Positions 1-8,472 of a stretch of 64,000 bases of DNA are shown piece after piece; position 1 is the stretch's first letter, and each line of letters opens with the position of its first letter. Origin of the DNA: RPQJ01 sp963793005. Its GTDB lineage: Bacteria > Pseudomonadota > Gammaproteobacteria > Steroidobacterales > Steroidobacteraceae. The notes beneath the pieces were generated by a model. That model did not search any database. It saw nothing but the letters and a program-made list of their open reading frames with translations, and had not been told where the DNA came from. Both the position numbers and the translations under genes were made by a program. The stretch is from assembly GCA_963793005.1 (NCBI GenBank), contig CAWBYP010000004.1, positions 124,001-188,000 on the forward strand. The letters are read 5' to 3'.

Positions 1-2
1 CC

Positions 3-989
3 GAGCAGCACCTCGATTCCGGCATCAACGCCGGCTTTGACGTCGAGAGCCTTTTCTCAGCGCGCGACACCGGGGACTCGAGTTCCATCTCGATCCGCAA
101 TGCATTCGGCCTGAAGCTGCCGAAGGATTTCCGTGCAGCAGCCGCTGCGGCGCTCGGGGAGCCGGCCGCCGGCGATGACGATTCGCAGAGCGAACCGCCG
201 CCCGCGCCACCGAACGCAGCGCCGGAGCCCGACCAGGCCTCGACCAAGCCCGCGGACTGGGCAATGAAGACCCGGGCCGTCACCCGGCAGGAACTGGCCG
301 ACGCGCTTGCGCGCAGGCAGAGCCGGATCGAGGCGCGCCAGCAGACACTGCCATTCCACCAGCAGGCGAGTTCGTGGGCCGACCTGGGCTCGGCGGTGCA
401 GGCGTTCTGCCGCGGCGCGGGCATCGACCCGGCGGCGCTGTCGCCAGAGGCCCAGTCGATGCTGCCACTGGTCGCGGGCCAGTTGCTGCGCGAGGCAGTG
501 GTCGGAGTCACCGACCTGCAGCAGGCGCGGGCAGCGGCCAACCCGGCGATCGCGGCGCTGTCGGCGCCGAATGCAATGAGCAACCCGCTGCGGAACTCGA
601 CCAGCGTCGAACAGGCCATCACGCGCCTGCTGGAATCGCATGGCCGACCGATCGGCGGGCCTGTCGACGCCCTGCGTGACGTGCTACTCGATGCGAAGGA
701 GCACGAGGCCGCCATCAATTCCGCGCTGCACGAGGGACTCTCCGCGCTGCTCGCGCAACTCGCGCCAGGCAACGTCGCCGACCAGTTCGAGGACGGGCGC
801 TCGCGCACGATTGCGCCGGGACAGGACCCGCGACCCAAGTACTGGGAGCATTACGGCGAACTGTTCCGCGTCGTTACGCAGAACGGTGCCGGCGGCCTGC
901 CGCACCCGTTCCTGGAAGCGTTCACGCGTGCGTATGAGTCGGCCCGCGCCGAAATGTCCTCACGACGCGGCCCACGCAACGAGAATTGA
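3..989 (+). CDS. tagH: Type VI secretion FHA-domain protein TagH, C-terminal part (5' end outside window)
   Basis: The reading frame is open from base 3 to the stop at 987-989, so the gene starts outside the window. The visible 328 residues begin with a low-complexity Ala/Pro/Glu linker. They continue into a helical domain resembling the C-terminal domain of TagH-type FHA proteins: a conserved 'FCRGAGIDPAAL' segment, then a Leu-rich stretch, 'NPLRNSTSVEQAITRLL', and a terminal 'PFLEAFTRAYE'. In the family the N-terminal FHA domain reads phosphothreonine and helps post-translational control of type VI secretion; that domain would lie upstream, unseen. It is followed by a tRNA gene on the other strand, so it is probably the last gene of its operon. 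The family call rests on remembered motifs. Confidence 0.72.
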   Translation, partial: EQHLDSGINAGFDVESLFSARDTGDSSSISIRNAFGLKLPKDFRAAAAAALGEPAAGDDDSQSEPPPAPPNAAPEPDQASTKPADWAMKTRAVTRQELADALARRQSRIEARQQTLPFHQQASSWADLGSAVQAFCRGAGIDPAALSPEAQSMLPLVAGQLLREAVVGVTDLQQARAAANPAIAALSAPNAMSNPLRNSTSVEQAITRLLESHGRPIGGPVDALRDVLLDAKEHEAAINSALHEGLSALLAQLAPGNVADQFEDGRSRTIAPGQDPRPKYWEHYGELFRVVTQNGAGGLPHPFLEAFTRAYESARAEMSSRRGPRNEN

Positions 990-1057
990 GGCAGGTGGCT
1001 TTGCGCGAACCGGTGCCGGCGAACCAGGTACCGGCTGCTGCACCGGCTGGAAAAAAT

Positions 1058-1150
1058 TGGCGGAGAGGGTGGGATTCGAACCCACGTGGGGCGATTATGC
1101 CCCCATCCGATTTCGAGTCGGCGCCGTTATGACCGCTTCGGTACCTCTCC
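1058..1150 (-). tRNA. tRNA-Ser (anticodon CGA)
   Basis: On the minus strand a 7-bp acceptor stem (GGAGAGG with CCTCTCC) closes a cloverleaf with a T-arm GGTTCGAATCC, a long variable arm typical of class II tRNAs, and an anticodon loop CTCGAAA giving anticodon CGA (Ser, codon UCG). Discriminator is G and the 3' CCA is encoded (plus-strand TGG at 1058-1060). A run of T follows directly after CCA on the minus strand. Confidence 0.95.
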
Positions 1151-1160
1151 GAGGGCCGCG

Positions 1161-1169
1161 TATTCTATA
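1161..1169. promoter_or_regulatory. Shared -10 region between divergent tRNA-Ser and mltF
   Basis: The stretch TATTCTATA reads as TATTCT on the plus strand, ending 9 bases before the mltF ATG, and as TATAGAAT on the minus strand, about 12 bases before the tRNA-Ser 5' end. Only 25 bases separate tRNA and start codon, so both promoters must overlap here. No convincing -35 was found on either strand and there is no Shine-Dalgarno before mltF. Inference from position and hexamer similarity only. Confidence 0.4.
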
Positions 1170-1175
1170 CAAACA

Positions 1176-2600
1176 ATGAAAGCCTTGCTTGCACTGGTCG
1201 CGATGCTGGCGCTGGGAACCTGTTCGCAGCCGCCGCCGCTGCTCACCCAGGTCCTGCAGGCCGGGGAACTCCGGGTTGCGACCCGCAACAGCCCCGATGC
1301 GTACTACCTCGGCAGTCATGGGCCGGAAGGTCTGGCCTACGAACTGGCCAGCCGCTTCGCGGAAAACCTGGGTGTCTCGCTGCGCCTGTACACGGTGCGT
1401 ACCCGCGAGGCCGCCTTGAACGAAGTGCGGGCCGGGCGCGCCCACGTTGCCGCGGCCGGCATCACCACCGGCATCCAGTTGCCGGAGGGCGTCAGTTTCG
1501 GTCCGGGATACTCGCTGGTCCGCGAGCACCTGGTGCAGCGGCGCGGGGCAACCCGCCCCGCCTCGATGAAGGCGGCCGGGCGCGGCAGGATCGAAGTGGC
1601 CGCCGGCAGCGCCCACCTGCGCACGCTGGAGGACCTGAGACTCACGGAGCCTGACCTGCCCTGGATCGAGCGTGCCGACACTGACACGGAGCAGATCCTG
1701 AACGAGGTCTCGCGCGGCACGGTCCAGTACACGCTCGCAAGTTCCACCGAGTTTGCGCTCAACCGGCCGATGCACCCGAACCTTGCGATCGCGCTGGACC
1801 TGTCGCCGGAACGGGCGGTTGCCTGGGTCGTGAATACGGCAAGCCACGACCCCAGCATCCTCGACCGCGTCAATGCATTTTTCATGCTGTCGCGGGCCGA
1901 CGGCTCGATCGGCGTGCTGCTGGATCGCTACTACGGAAACCGCGACAGTTTCGACTACCTGCAATCGCGCAATTTCATGGAGCACGTCGAAAGCCGGCTG
2001 CCGCTGTACCTGCTTTGGTTCAAGAACGCGGCGCTGCAGTACCGCATTGACTGGCGGCTGCTCGCCGCAATGGGCTACCAGGAATCGAAGTGGGATCCGT
2101 CGGCCGTGTCGTTTTCCGGCGCTCGCGGACTCATGCAGCTCACTGCGGGTACGGCCGAGATGATGCGCTACCGCGACCGCCACGATCCCCAGGCCAGCAT
2201 CATCGGGGGCGCCAAGTACCTGGCCCGGGTCATGGAAATGGTGCCGACCCGCATTCCCGAGCCCGACCGGACGTGGTTCGCGGTCGCCGCGTACAACGTC
2301 GGCTACGGGCATGTCGAGGACGCACGCAAGCTTGCCCAGCAGCTGGGGCGTGATCCCGACCGCTGGGAGGATGTCCGCGACACGCTGCCGCTGCTGAGCC
2401 AGGAGAAGTGGTACACGCGCACCCGCCACGGATACGCGCGCGGCTGGGAGCCGGTTCGCTACGTGGAAAACGTGCAGGTCTACCTGGATGTGCTCGAAGT
2501 CATGGGCACGGGCAGCCCGGCGCCGACGGGCGCCGAGGTCACCGCGGGCGAATTGCGCTCCAGGACGCCCGACCCACCGCGGGCGCCGCCGAAACGTTGA
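1176..2600 (+). CDS. mltF: Membrane-bound lytic murein transglycosylase F
   Basis: 474 residues. Lytic transglycosylase that cleaves the MurNAc-GlcNAc bond of peptidoglycan, forming 1,6-anhydromuramoyl ends, in the periplasm or at the outer membrane. An N-terminal signal segment ends at 'LGTC', a weak lipobox. A family 3 solute-binding-like domain (about residues 35-265) precedes a C-terminal SLT domain with catalytic Glu in 'GYQESKWDP', then 'GARGLMQLT' and 'AAYNVGYGH'. Length and domain order match MltF. The start ATG at 1176 is chosen because the signal peptide begins there; an upstream in-frame extension would read through the tRNA. It converges on tadA, 18 bases away, matching the guaBA-tadA-mltF synteny of pseudomonads and relatives. 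No Shine-Dalgarno is visible. Confidence 0.93.
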   Translation: MKALLALVAMLALGTCSQPPPLLTQVLQAGELRVATRNSPDAYYLGSHGPEGLAYELASRFAENLGVSLRLYTVRTREAALNEVRAGRAHVAAAGITTGIQLPEGVSFGPGYSLVREHLVQRRGATRPASMKAAGRGRIEVAAGSAHLRTLEDLRLTEPDLPWIERADTDTEQILNEVSRGTVQYTLASSTEFALNRPMHPNLAIALDLSPERAVAWVVNTASHDPSILDRVNAFFMLSRADGSIGVLLDRYYGNRDSFDYLQSRNFMEHVESRLPLYLLWFKNAALQYRIDWRLLAAMGYQESKWDPSAVSFSGARGLMQLTAGTAEMMRYRDRHDPQASIIGGAKYLARVMEMVPTRIPEPDRTWFAVAAYNVGYGHVEDARKLAQQLGRDPDRWEDVRDTLPLLSQEKWYTRTRHGYARGWEPVRYVENVQVYLDVLEVMGTGSPAPTGAEVTAGELRSRTPDPPRAPPKR

Positions 2601-2618
2601 TCCTGCACCGCCGCATGC

Positions 2619-3107
2619 TCACCTGCGTGCGGCGAAGAAGTCCCTGAGCAGCGTGCCGCACTCCTCCGCGAGCACCCCGCCGCATGTCTCCAGTCGATGG
2701 TTGAGCGCGGGATTCTGCACGACGTTGAACACGCTGCCGGCCGCGCCTGCGCGCGGGTCGGTCGCGCCGTAGACCAGTCGTCGAACACGGGCGTGGACCA
2801 TCGCGCTCGCGCACATGGCGCAGGGTTCCAGCGTCACGTACAGCGTCGTGTCGATGAGTCTATATGTGTCGAGCGCGATGCCCGCCGCGCGCAGCGCGAT
2901 GATCTCGGCATGCGCGGTCGGATCGCAGGTGCCGATCGGCCTGTTCCATCCCTCGGCGACGATCTCGCCGTCCTTGACGATCACGGCGCCGACCGGAACC
3001 TCGCCGGCGGCAGCCGCGTCCCTCGCGAGCTCGAGCGCGCGGGTCATGAACGCGAGGTCCATGGAATCGGCAGCGACCGGGGATCGACCAGGCGCCTGCG
3101 CCTTCAT
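2619..3107 (-). CDS. tadA: tRNA(Arg) adenosine-34 deaminase TadA
   Basis: 162 residues. Zinc deaminase that converts adenosine 34 of tRNA-Arg(ACG) to inosine. The zinc site is visible as 'HAE' with the catalytic Glu and 'PCAMCASAMVHARV' carrying the two Cys ligands. The start at 3107 gives an ATGA overlap with the guaA stop, implying translational coupling. A shorter start at 'MDLAFM' 15 codons later would remove a tail not usual in the family and cannot be excluded. Third gene of guaB-guaA-tadA. Confidence 0.93.
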   Translation of the reverse strand: MKAQAPGRSPVAADSMDLAFMTRALELARDAAAAGEVPVGAVIVKDGEIVAEGWNRPIGTCDPTAHAEIIALRAAGIALDTYRLIDTTLYVTLEPCAMCASAMVHARVRRLVYGATDPRAGAAGSVFNVVQNPALNHRLETCGGVLAEECGTLLRDFFAARR

Positions 3108-4705
3108 TCCCACTCGATTGTCGCGGGCGGCTTCCCGGAGATGTCGTAGGTGACGCGCGAGATGCCCTTGACCTCGTTGATGATGCGCCGGGCGCACAGG
3201 TCGAGGAATTCGTAAGGAAGCCTTGCCCAGCGCGCAGTCATGAAATCGACCGTCTCGACCGCGCGCAGCGCGATCACGTAGTCGTAGCGGCGACCGTCGC
3301 CCATCACCGCGACCGAGCGCACCGGCAGGAACACCGCAAAGGCCTGGCTGGTCTTGTCATACAGCCCGTGTGCACGCAACTCGTCGATGAATATCCGGTC
3401 TGCCTTGCGCAGCAGGTCGGCATATTCCTGCGACACCTCGCCCAGGATGCGGACGCCGAGGCCGGGCCCCGGGAACGGGTGGCGGAACACCATCTCGCGT
3501 GGCAGGCCGAGTTCGAGGCCAAGGCGACGCACTTCGTCTTTGAACAGCTCGCGCAACGGCTCGACCAGCCCCAGCTTCATGTGCTCGGGCAGGCCGCCGA
3601 CGTTGTGATGCGACTTGATCACGTGCGCCTTGCCGGTCTTAGCGCCGGCCGACTCGATCACGTCCGGGTAGATCGTGCCCTGCGCGAGCCAGCGCACGCC
3701 ATCGAGCTTGTGCGATTCCTCCTCGAACACCTCTACGAACAGCCGCCCGATGATCTTGCGCTTGCGCTCGGGGTCGGCCTCGCCTTTCAGCGCGCCGAGG
3801 AAACGCGCGGCGGCATTCACGCGGATCACGCGCACGCCCATGTTCTCGCCTAGCGTATGCATCACCTGGTCGCCCTCGCCCTCGCGCAGCAGGCCGTGAT
3901 CCACGAACACACAGATGAGCTGCTCCCCGATCGCACGGTGCAGCAGTGCAGCCACGACCGAGGAATCGACGCCGCCCGACAGCCCGAGCAGCACGCGGTC
4001 GCTGCCGACCTGCTCCTGCACGCGCGCGATCGCGTCGGCCGCGATGTTGCCCGGTTCCCAGCGTGCCTCGCAGCCGCAGATCTCGCGCACGAAACGCTCG
4101 ATCAGCCGCTCGCCCTGCAGCGTGTGCGTGACTTCCGGGTGAAACTGCACGGCATAAAAGCGTCGCGACTCGTCCGCCATTGCCGCGAGCGGCGCGCTCT
4201 GGGTACCTGCCACCGCGACGAACCCGGGCGGCAGCGTATCGACACGGTCGCCGTGGCTCATCCACACGTCGAGCACGGCACGCCCGTCGGCGTCGCTGTG
4301 GTCGCGCAGCTCATCGAACAGGCGGCACGGCTGCGTGACGGTGACCTGCGCGTAGCCGAATTCGCGGTGATCGGCCGGTGTCACGCGCCCACCGAGCTGC
4401 TGCGCCATGGTCTGCATGCCGTAGCAGATGCCGAGCACCGGAACACCGGCCTCGAACACGCTCACTGGCGCCCGCGGAGGCACTTCGTCCGTGACGGATT
4501 CAGGACCACCCGAGAGGATCACGCCGCGCGGGCCGAATGCCCGCACGTCCGCATCGCTCATGTCCCAGGGATGGATCTCGCAGTAGACGCCCGACTCGCG
4601 CACCCGGCGTGCGATCAGCTGCGTGTACTGCGCGCCGAAGTCGAGGATCAGGACCCGGTGCGCGTGGATGTCAGGCGGACGCACGGTCGGTTGCTCAGCG
4701 GACAC
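3104..4705 (-). CDS. guaA: GMP synthase (glutamine-hydrolysing)
   Basis: 533 residues. Converts XMP to GMP using glutamine and ATP, the last step of de novo GMP synthesis. The N-terminal class I amidotransferase domain has the nucleophile Cys94 in 'GICYGMQ' and the 'FHPEVTHT' His/Glu. The central ATP-pyrophosphatase domain has the P-loop 'GLSGGVDSSVV'; the C-terminal dimerisation domain ends 'GKPPATIEWE', as in most GuaA. The gene overlaps guaB by 11 bases upstream and tadA by 4 bases downstream, so all three are one operon. Confidence 0.97.
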   Translation of the reverse strand: MSAEQPTVRPPDIHAHRVLILDFGAQYTQLIARRVRESGVYCEIHPWDMSDADVRAFGPRGVILSGGPESVTDEVPPRAPVSVFEAGVPVLGICYGMQTMAQQLGGRVTPADHREFGYAQVTVTQPCRLFDELRDHSDADGRAVLDVWMSHGDRVDTLPPGFVAVAGTQSAPLAAMADESRRFYAVQFHPEVTHTLQGERLIERFVREICGCEARWEPGNIAADAIARVQEQVGSDRVLLGLSGGVDSSVVAALLHRAIGEQLICVFVDHGLLREGEGDQVMHTLGENMGVRVIRVNAAARFLGALKGEADPERKRKIIGRLFVEVFEEESHKLDGVRWLAQGTIYPDVIESAGAKTGKAHVIKSHHNVGGLPEHMKLGLVEPLRELFKDEVRRLGLELGLPREMVFRHPFPGPGLGVRILGEVSQEYADLLRKADRIFIDELRAHGLYDKTSQAFAVFLPVRSVAVMGDGRRYDYVIALRAVETVDFMTARWARLPYEFLDLCARRIINEVKGISRVTYDISGKPPATIEWE

Positions 4706-6164
4706 GGTAATTAGGCGCTTCCTTGGTGATGGTCACGTCGTGCACGTGGCTCTCGCGCATGCCCGCACCGGTAATGCGCACGAACTGCGGCTGGGTGCGC
4801 ATCTCATCGATGCTGCCACTGCCCGTGTAACCCATCGCCGCCCGCAGTCCGCCGGTGAGCTGGTGCAGGATGGCCACGATGCTGCCCTTGTAGGGCACGC
4901 GTCCCTCGACACCCTCCGGCACCAGTTTCTCGAGCTCCGAGGTCGTGTCCTGGAAGTAGCGGTCGCGCGAGCCGTGCGCCTGGGACATCGCTCCGAGCGA
5001 GCCCATGCCGCGATATGACTTGTAGGACGCGCCCTGGTAGAGCTCGACCTCGCCCGGCGATTCCTCGGTGCCGGCAAACAGGCCGCCAATCATCACGCTG
5101 TAGGCGCCGGCTGCGATCGCCTTGGCCACGTCGCCGGAGAAACGAATGCCGCCGTCGGCGATCAGCGGCACGCCATGCTCGGCAAGCGCCGCCGCGACGT
5201 TGCCCACTGCGGTGATCTGCGGCACGCCGACTCCGGCGACAACGCGGGTGGTGCAGATCGAGCCCGGGCCGATGCCGACCTTGACGGCATCCGCGCCCGC
5301 GTCGACCAGTGCCAGCGCAGCCTCACGCGTGACGATGTTGCCGCCGATGACCTGCTGCGCCGGCCACTTCGCCTTGATCTTCGCCACCATCTCGACCACG
5401 CCGCGCGAGTGACCGTGCGCCGTGTCCACGACAATCACGTCCACACCCGCCTCGCGCAGCGCCGCAACCCGGTCCAGCGTATCCGGGCCGGTGCTGACCG
5501 CGGCACCGACGCGCAGCGCACCGCGTTCGTCCTTGCAGGCGCGCGGGAACTCGGTGGCTTTCTGGAAATCCTTGACGGTGATCATGCCCTTCAAGCCGAA
5601 CGCGTCGTCGATCACCAGCACCTTCTCGATACGGTGCTTGTGCAGCAGCGCGAGCACGTCTTCCTTCGGCGAGTTCTCGCGCACCGTCACCAGCCGATCA
5701 CGCGGCGTCATCACTGAGGACACCGGCGCGTCGAGCTTGGTCTCGAAGCGCAGGTCGCGGTGCGTGACGATGCCGACCGCCTTGCCCTCCAGCACGACCG
5801 GCACGCCGGAGATGTTCTTGGCCCGGGTAAGCTCGATCACCTCGCGGATGGTCATGTCCGGGCGCACGGTGATCGGGTCACGGATGATGCCGCTCTCGAA
5901 GCGCTTCACCCTCGCCACGTGGCGGGCCTGCGCTTCGGCGCTCATGTTCTTGTGGATGATGCCGATGCCGCCTTCCTGGGCGATGGCGATCGCGAGCCGC
6001 TGCTCCGTGACGGTGTCCATTGCCGCGGACACCAGCGGCAGGTTCAGGCGGATGCCCCGGGTGAGCTGAGTGCCCAGGCTCACCTGGTGCGGAAGCACCT
6101 CGGAAAACGCCGGAACGAGCAGGACGTCATCGAATGTGAGGGCTTCCTCTAGGATGCGCAGCAT
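4695..6164 (-). CDS. guaB: Inosine-5'-monophosphate dehydrogenase
   Basis: 489 residues. Oxidises IMP to XMP with NAD, the committed step to guanine nucleotides. The (beta/alpha)8 barrel starts with 'LTFDDVLLVPAFSEV'. Two CBS domains are inserted (about residues 95-205, including 'ITVRPDMTIREVIEL'), and the catalytic loop 'GPGSICTTR' carries the active-site Cys near residue 300. The flap and C-terminal 'SYRGMGSLGAM' are present. First gene of guaB-guaA-tadA, divergent from xseA across 116 bases. Confidence 0.97.
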   Translation of the reverse strand: MLRILEEALTFDDVLLVPAFSEVLPHQVSLGTQLTRGIRLNLPLVSAAMDTVTEQRLAIAIAQEGGIGIIHKNMSAEAQARHVARVKRFESGIIRDPITVRPDMTIREVIELTRAKNISGVPVVLEGKAVGIVTHRDLRFETKLDAPVSSVMTPRDRLVTVRENSPKEDVLALLHKHRIEKVLVIDDAFGLKGMITVKDFQKATEFPRACKDERGALRVGAAVSTGPDTLDRVAALREAGVDVIVVDTAHGHSRGVVEMVAKIKAKWPAQQVIGGNIVTREAALALVDAGADAVKVGIGPGSICTTRVVAGVGVPQITAVGNVAAALAEHGVPLIADGGIRFSGDVAKAIAAGAYSVMIGGLFAGTEESPGEVELYQGASYKSYRGMGSLGAMSQAHGSRDRYFQDTTSELEKLVPEGVEGRVPYKGSIVAILHQLTGGLRAAMGYTGSGSIDEMRTQPQFVRITGAGMRESHVHDVTITKEAPNYRVR

Positions 6165-6198
6165 GGCATGTCCCGGGCGTGGAAAAAGGAAGCGGCCA

Positions 6199-6228
6199 AT
6201 TGTACCGGTCGCGGGCTCCGCGTGGAAA
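6199..6228 (-). promoter_or_regulatory. Putative sigma-70 promoter of guaB-guaA-tadA
   Basis: Minus-strand TACAAT at 6199-6204 with TTTCCA at 6223-6228 and an 18-base spacer, 35 bases upstream of the guaB ATG. The -10 matches five of six consensus bases, the -35 four of six. Found by eye only. Confidence 0.42.
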
Positions 6229-6264
6229 TCGGCGAGGGTCCCTTGTGTGCCGGGCCCCGCCCGC

Positions 6265-6270
6265 TAAGAT
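6265..6270 (+). promoter_or_regulatory. Putative -10 element of xseA, leaderless spacing
   Basis: TAAGAT ends 10 bases before the xseA ATG at 6281. The bases between (CACTGCCACC) hold no Shine-Dalgarno, the same arrangement as at suhB and mltF in this window. No clear -35 was found. Confidence 0.3.
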
Positions 6271-6280
6271 CACTGCCACC

Positions 6281-7547
6281 ATGCACGATCCCCGGCTCGA
6301 CGAGAGCGCCAACTCACTGCCCCCGCGCGAGATTTTCACCGTCAGCCGCCTCAACCGGGAGGCGCGGATGCTGCTCGAGCGCGCACTGGGCTCGGTATGG
6401 CTCGAAGGTGAGATATCCAACCTTTCGCGCCCCTCCTCCGGGCACTGGTATTTCTCGCTCAAGGACGAGGCGGCACAGGTCCGCTGCGCGATGTTCAGGC
6501 AGCGCAACATGCTGGTCCGCTTCCCGCTGCGTGACGGGGCCCTCGTGCTGGCCCGCGGCCGGGTCAGCGTCTACGAGGCCCGGGGCGAGTTCCAGGTCGT
6601 GGTCGAGCACCTCGAGGAAGCCGGGGAAGGTGCGCTGCGTCGCCGGTTCGAGGCACTGAAGCAGAAACTCGCCGCCGAAGGCCTGTTCGAGGAACGCCAC
6701 AAGCAGGCCCTGCCCCGGCTGCCCGGCCGGATCGGGGTGATCACCTCGCCCACCGGCGCGGCGCTGCGCGACATCCTGCACGTGCTCGCCAGGCGGTTTC
6801 CGGCCGCCGCGGTGCTGGTCTACCCGGTGCCGGTCCAGGGGGAGGCAGCCCCGCGCGAGATCGAGCAGGCGATCAGGCTCGCGGCCTTGAGGCGCGACTG
6901 CGACGTGCTGATCGTCGCGACGAGGCGGCGGATCACTCGAGGATCTCTGGGCATTCAACGACGAGGCAGTCGCCCGTGCGATGTTCGCCTGCCCGATCCC
7001 GATCGTGAGCGGCGTGGGGCACGAAACCGACTTCACGATCGCCGACCTGGTGGCCGACCTGCGCGCGCCGACACCGAGCGGCGCCGCAGAGCGCGTAGTG
7101 CCGGACCGCGAGGAATGGCTGCGCGCATTCGCGGCAGCCGAGAGGCGTGTCTCGCAGTCGACACGCCGACGCCTGGCAGACCTCGGCTCCATGCTGCTGG
7201 TTCGCGAGCAACGGCTGGACAGGGCTCATCCGGGCGTGCGCCTGCGCCAGCACGCGCAGCGCCTGGACGAACTCGACGGCCGGCTGCGCCGCGCGTTCCG
7301 CGCGAAGCTGGCGGGCGAGCGCAGCAGGTTCGAGCTCGCAATGAGTACGCTCAATGTGGTCAGCCCGCTCGCGACCCTCGAGCGCGGCTACGCGATCGTC
7401 GCCGATGCCGAAGGGCACGTGCTGCTCGATCCTGCCACATTGGCTCCCGGCGACTCGGTGGACGCACGACTCGCACGCGGCCGATTCACCGCCACAGTCA
7501 CCACGATCATCGAGGCACCGGACGGTGGTTCGGGAACAGACCGATGA
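6281..7547 (+). pseudogene. xseA: Exodeoxyribonuclease VII large subunit, frameshifted
   Basis: Large subunit of ExoVII, a single-strand DNA exonuclease. The N-terminal OB-fold region ('SVWLEGEISNLSRPSSGHWYF') and start of the catalytic domain ('GVITSPTGAALRDILHVL') are read from 6281. After 'DCDVLIVA' the frame is lost: bases around 6917-6921 carry one extra base. In the +1 frame the expected family sequence resumes as 'RGGGSLEDLWAFNDEAVA' and runs through 'SGVGHETDFTIADLVADL' to the stop at 7545-7547. Both halves are otherwise intact, so the lesion is recent or a sequencing/assembly error. The stop overlaps the next gene's start as ATGA. Confidence 0.85.
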
Positions 7548-8455
7548 CAGCGCACGCGCACGCCAGGATGGGCCGCATCTCCAGCCGCGCGGCCATCGCG
7601 ATCGCGCTCTGGGCCGGACTTGCCGTCGCCTCGACATCGGTTGCAGCGGACCTGCCGCAGGAGCGGCGCGTGCCGGGCGGCATCGCCATCGTCAATCTAG
7701 GGCCGGCCGATACGGCCCCGGGGGAAGTGATTTTCAACGAACACCGCGCGCCGGTGCTGCGGGCAGGCCCCGACTGGGTCGCCGTGATCGGCATACCGCT
7801 CGACACGAAGCCGGGCCTGGTTTCGGCGAGCCTGGTACCGGGAGGTGGCGCCAGCCCTGCGCAGGCCACCGCGCCTGCGCGACCGCTCGAGTTCACCATC
7901 GTGGACCAGAAGTACGATGAGCAGCGGCTGCAGGTAAAGAACAAGCGCCACGTGAATCCCGACGAACAGGACATGGCGCGCATCGACCGCGAGCGCATCC
8001 GCATCGACGCGGCGCTCGGCACCTATACGGCGGGCCGCGTTCCCGAATTCCACATGCGTCCACCGGTTGCCGGTGAACGCTCGAGCAGTTTCGGCCTGCG
8101 CCGCTTCTTCAACGGCGAGGCGCGCAATCCGCACAGCGGCATGGACATCGCCGCGCCGACCGGAACGCCGATCGTCGCGCCGGCACCCGGCCGCGTGCTC
8201 GACACGGGCGACTTCTTCTTCAATGGCAACACGGTGTTTCTCGACCACGGCGAGGGAGTCGTGAGCATCTACTGCCACCTGAGCCGCATCGACGTGAAAC
8301 CCGGCCAGGAGATCGCGACTGGCGGAGTCCTCGGCCTGGTCGGGGCGACAGGCCGCGTGACCGGGCCGCACCTGCATTTCGGGGTGGCGATCAACCGCGC
8401 AATGGTTGATCCGGCACTGCTGCTGACGGCCGCAAAGACGCCCGGCACGAGGTAA
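7544..8455 (+). CDS. M23-family metallopeptidase, secreted
   Basis: 303 residues. Predicted periplasmic peptidoglycan endopeptidase or amidase activator of the LytM/M23 family. A signal peptide (Arg-rich start, hydrophobic 'AAIAIALWAGLAVAST', Ala-x-Ala near residue 36) is followed by a beta-rich N-terminal region. The LytM domain holds the zinc motifs 'HSGMDIA' (HxxxD) and 'HLHFGV' (HxH). All zinc ligands are present, which favours an active enzyme over an EnvC/NlpD-like activator. The start ATG overlaps the xseA stop by 4 bases. Because of the xseA frameshift this frame is also open into the xseA 5' half; that fusion is an artefact of the shift. Confidence 0.88.
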   Translation: MTAHAHARMGRISSRAAIAIALWAGLAVASTSVAADLPQERRVPGGIAIVNLGPADTAPGEVIFNEHRAPVLRAGPDWVAVIGIPLDTKPGLVSASLVPGGGASPAQATAPARPLEFTIVDQKYDEQRLQVKNKRHVNPDEQDMARIDRERIRIDAALGTYTAGRVPEFHMRPPVAGERSSSFGLRRFFNGEARNPHSGMDIAAPTGTPIVAPAPGRVLDTGDFFFNGNTVFLDHGEGVVSIYCHLSRIDVKPGQEIATGGVLGLVGATGRVTGPHLHFGVAINRAMVDPALLLTAAKTPGTR

Positions 8456-8472
8456 CAGGCCGCCGGTCCGCC

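Noticed and set aside
1086..1175. Longer mltF start within the tRNA-Ser gene
   Set aside because: It would translate the complement of the tRNA and place a non-hydrophobic stretch ahead of the signal peptide.
6179..8455. A 758-codon open frame that looks like an exonuclease-peptidase fusion
   Set aside because: It arises from the xseA frameshift. The middle third is out of frame and has no family resemblance, while the true xseA sequence continues in another frame and the peptidase has its own ATGA-coupled start and signal peptide.
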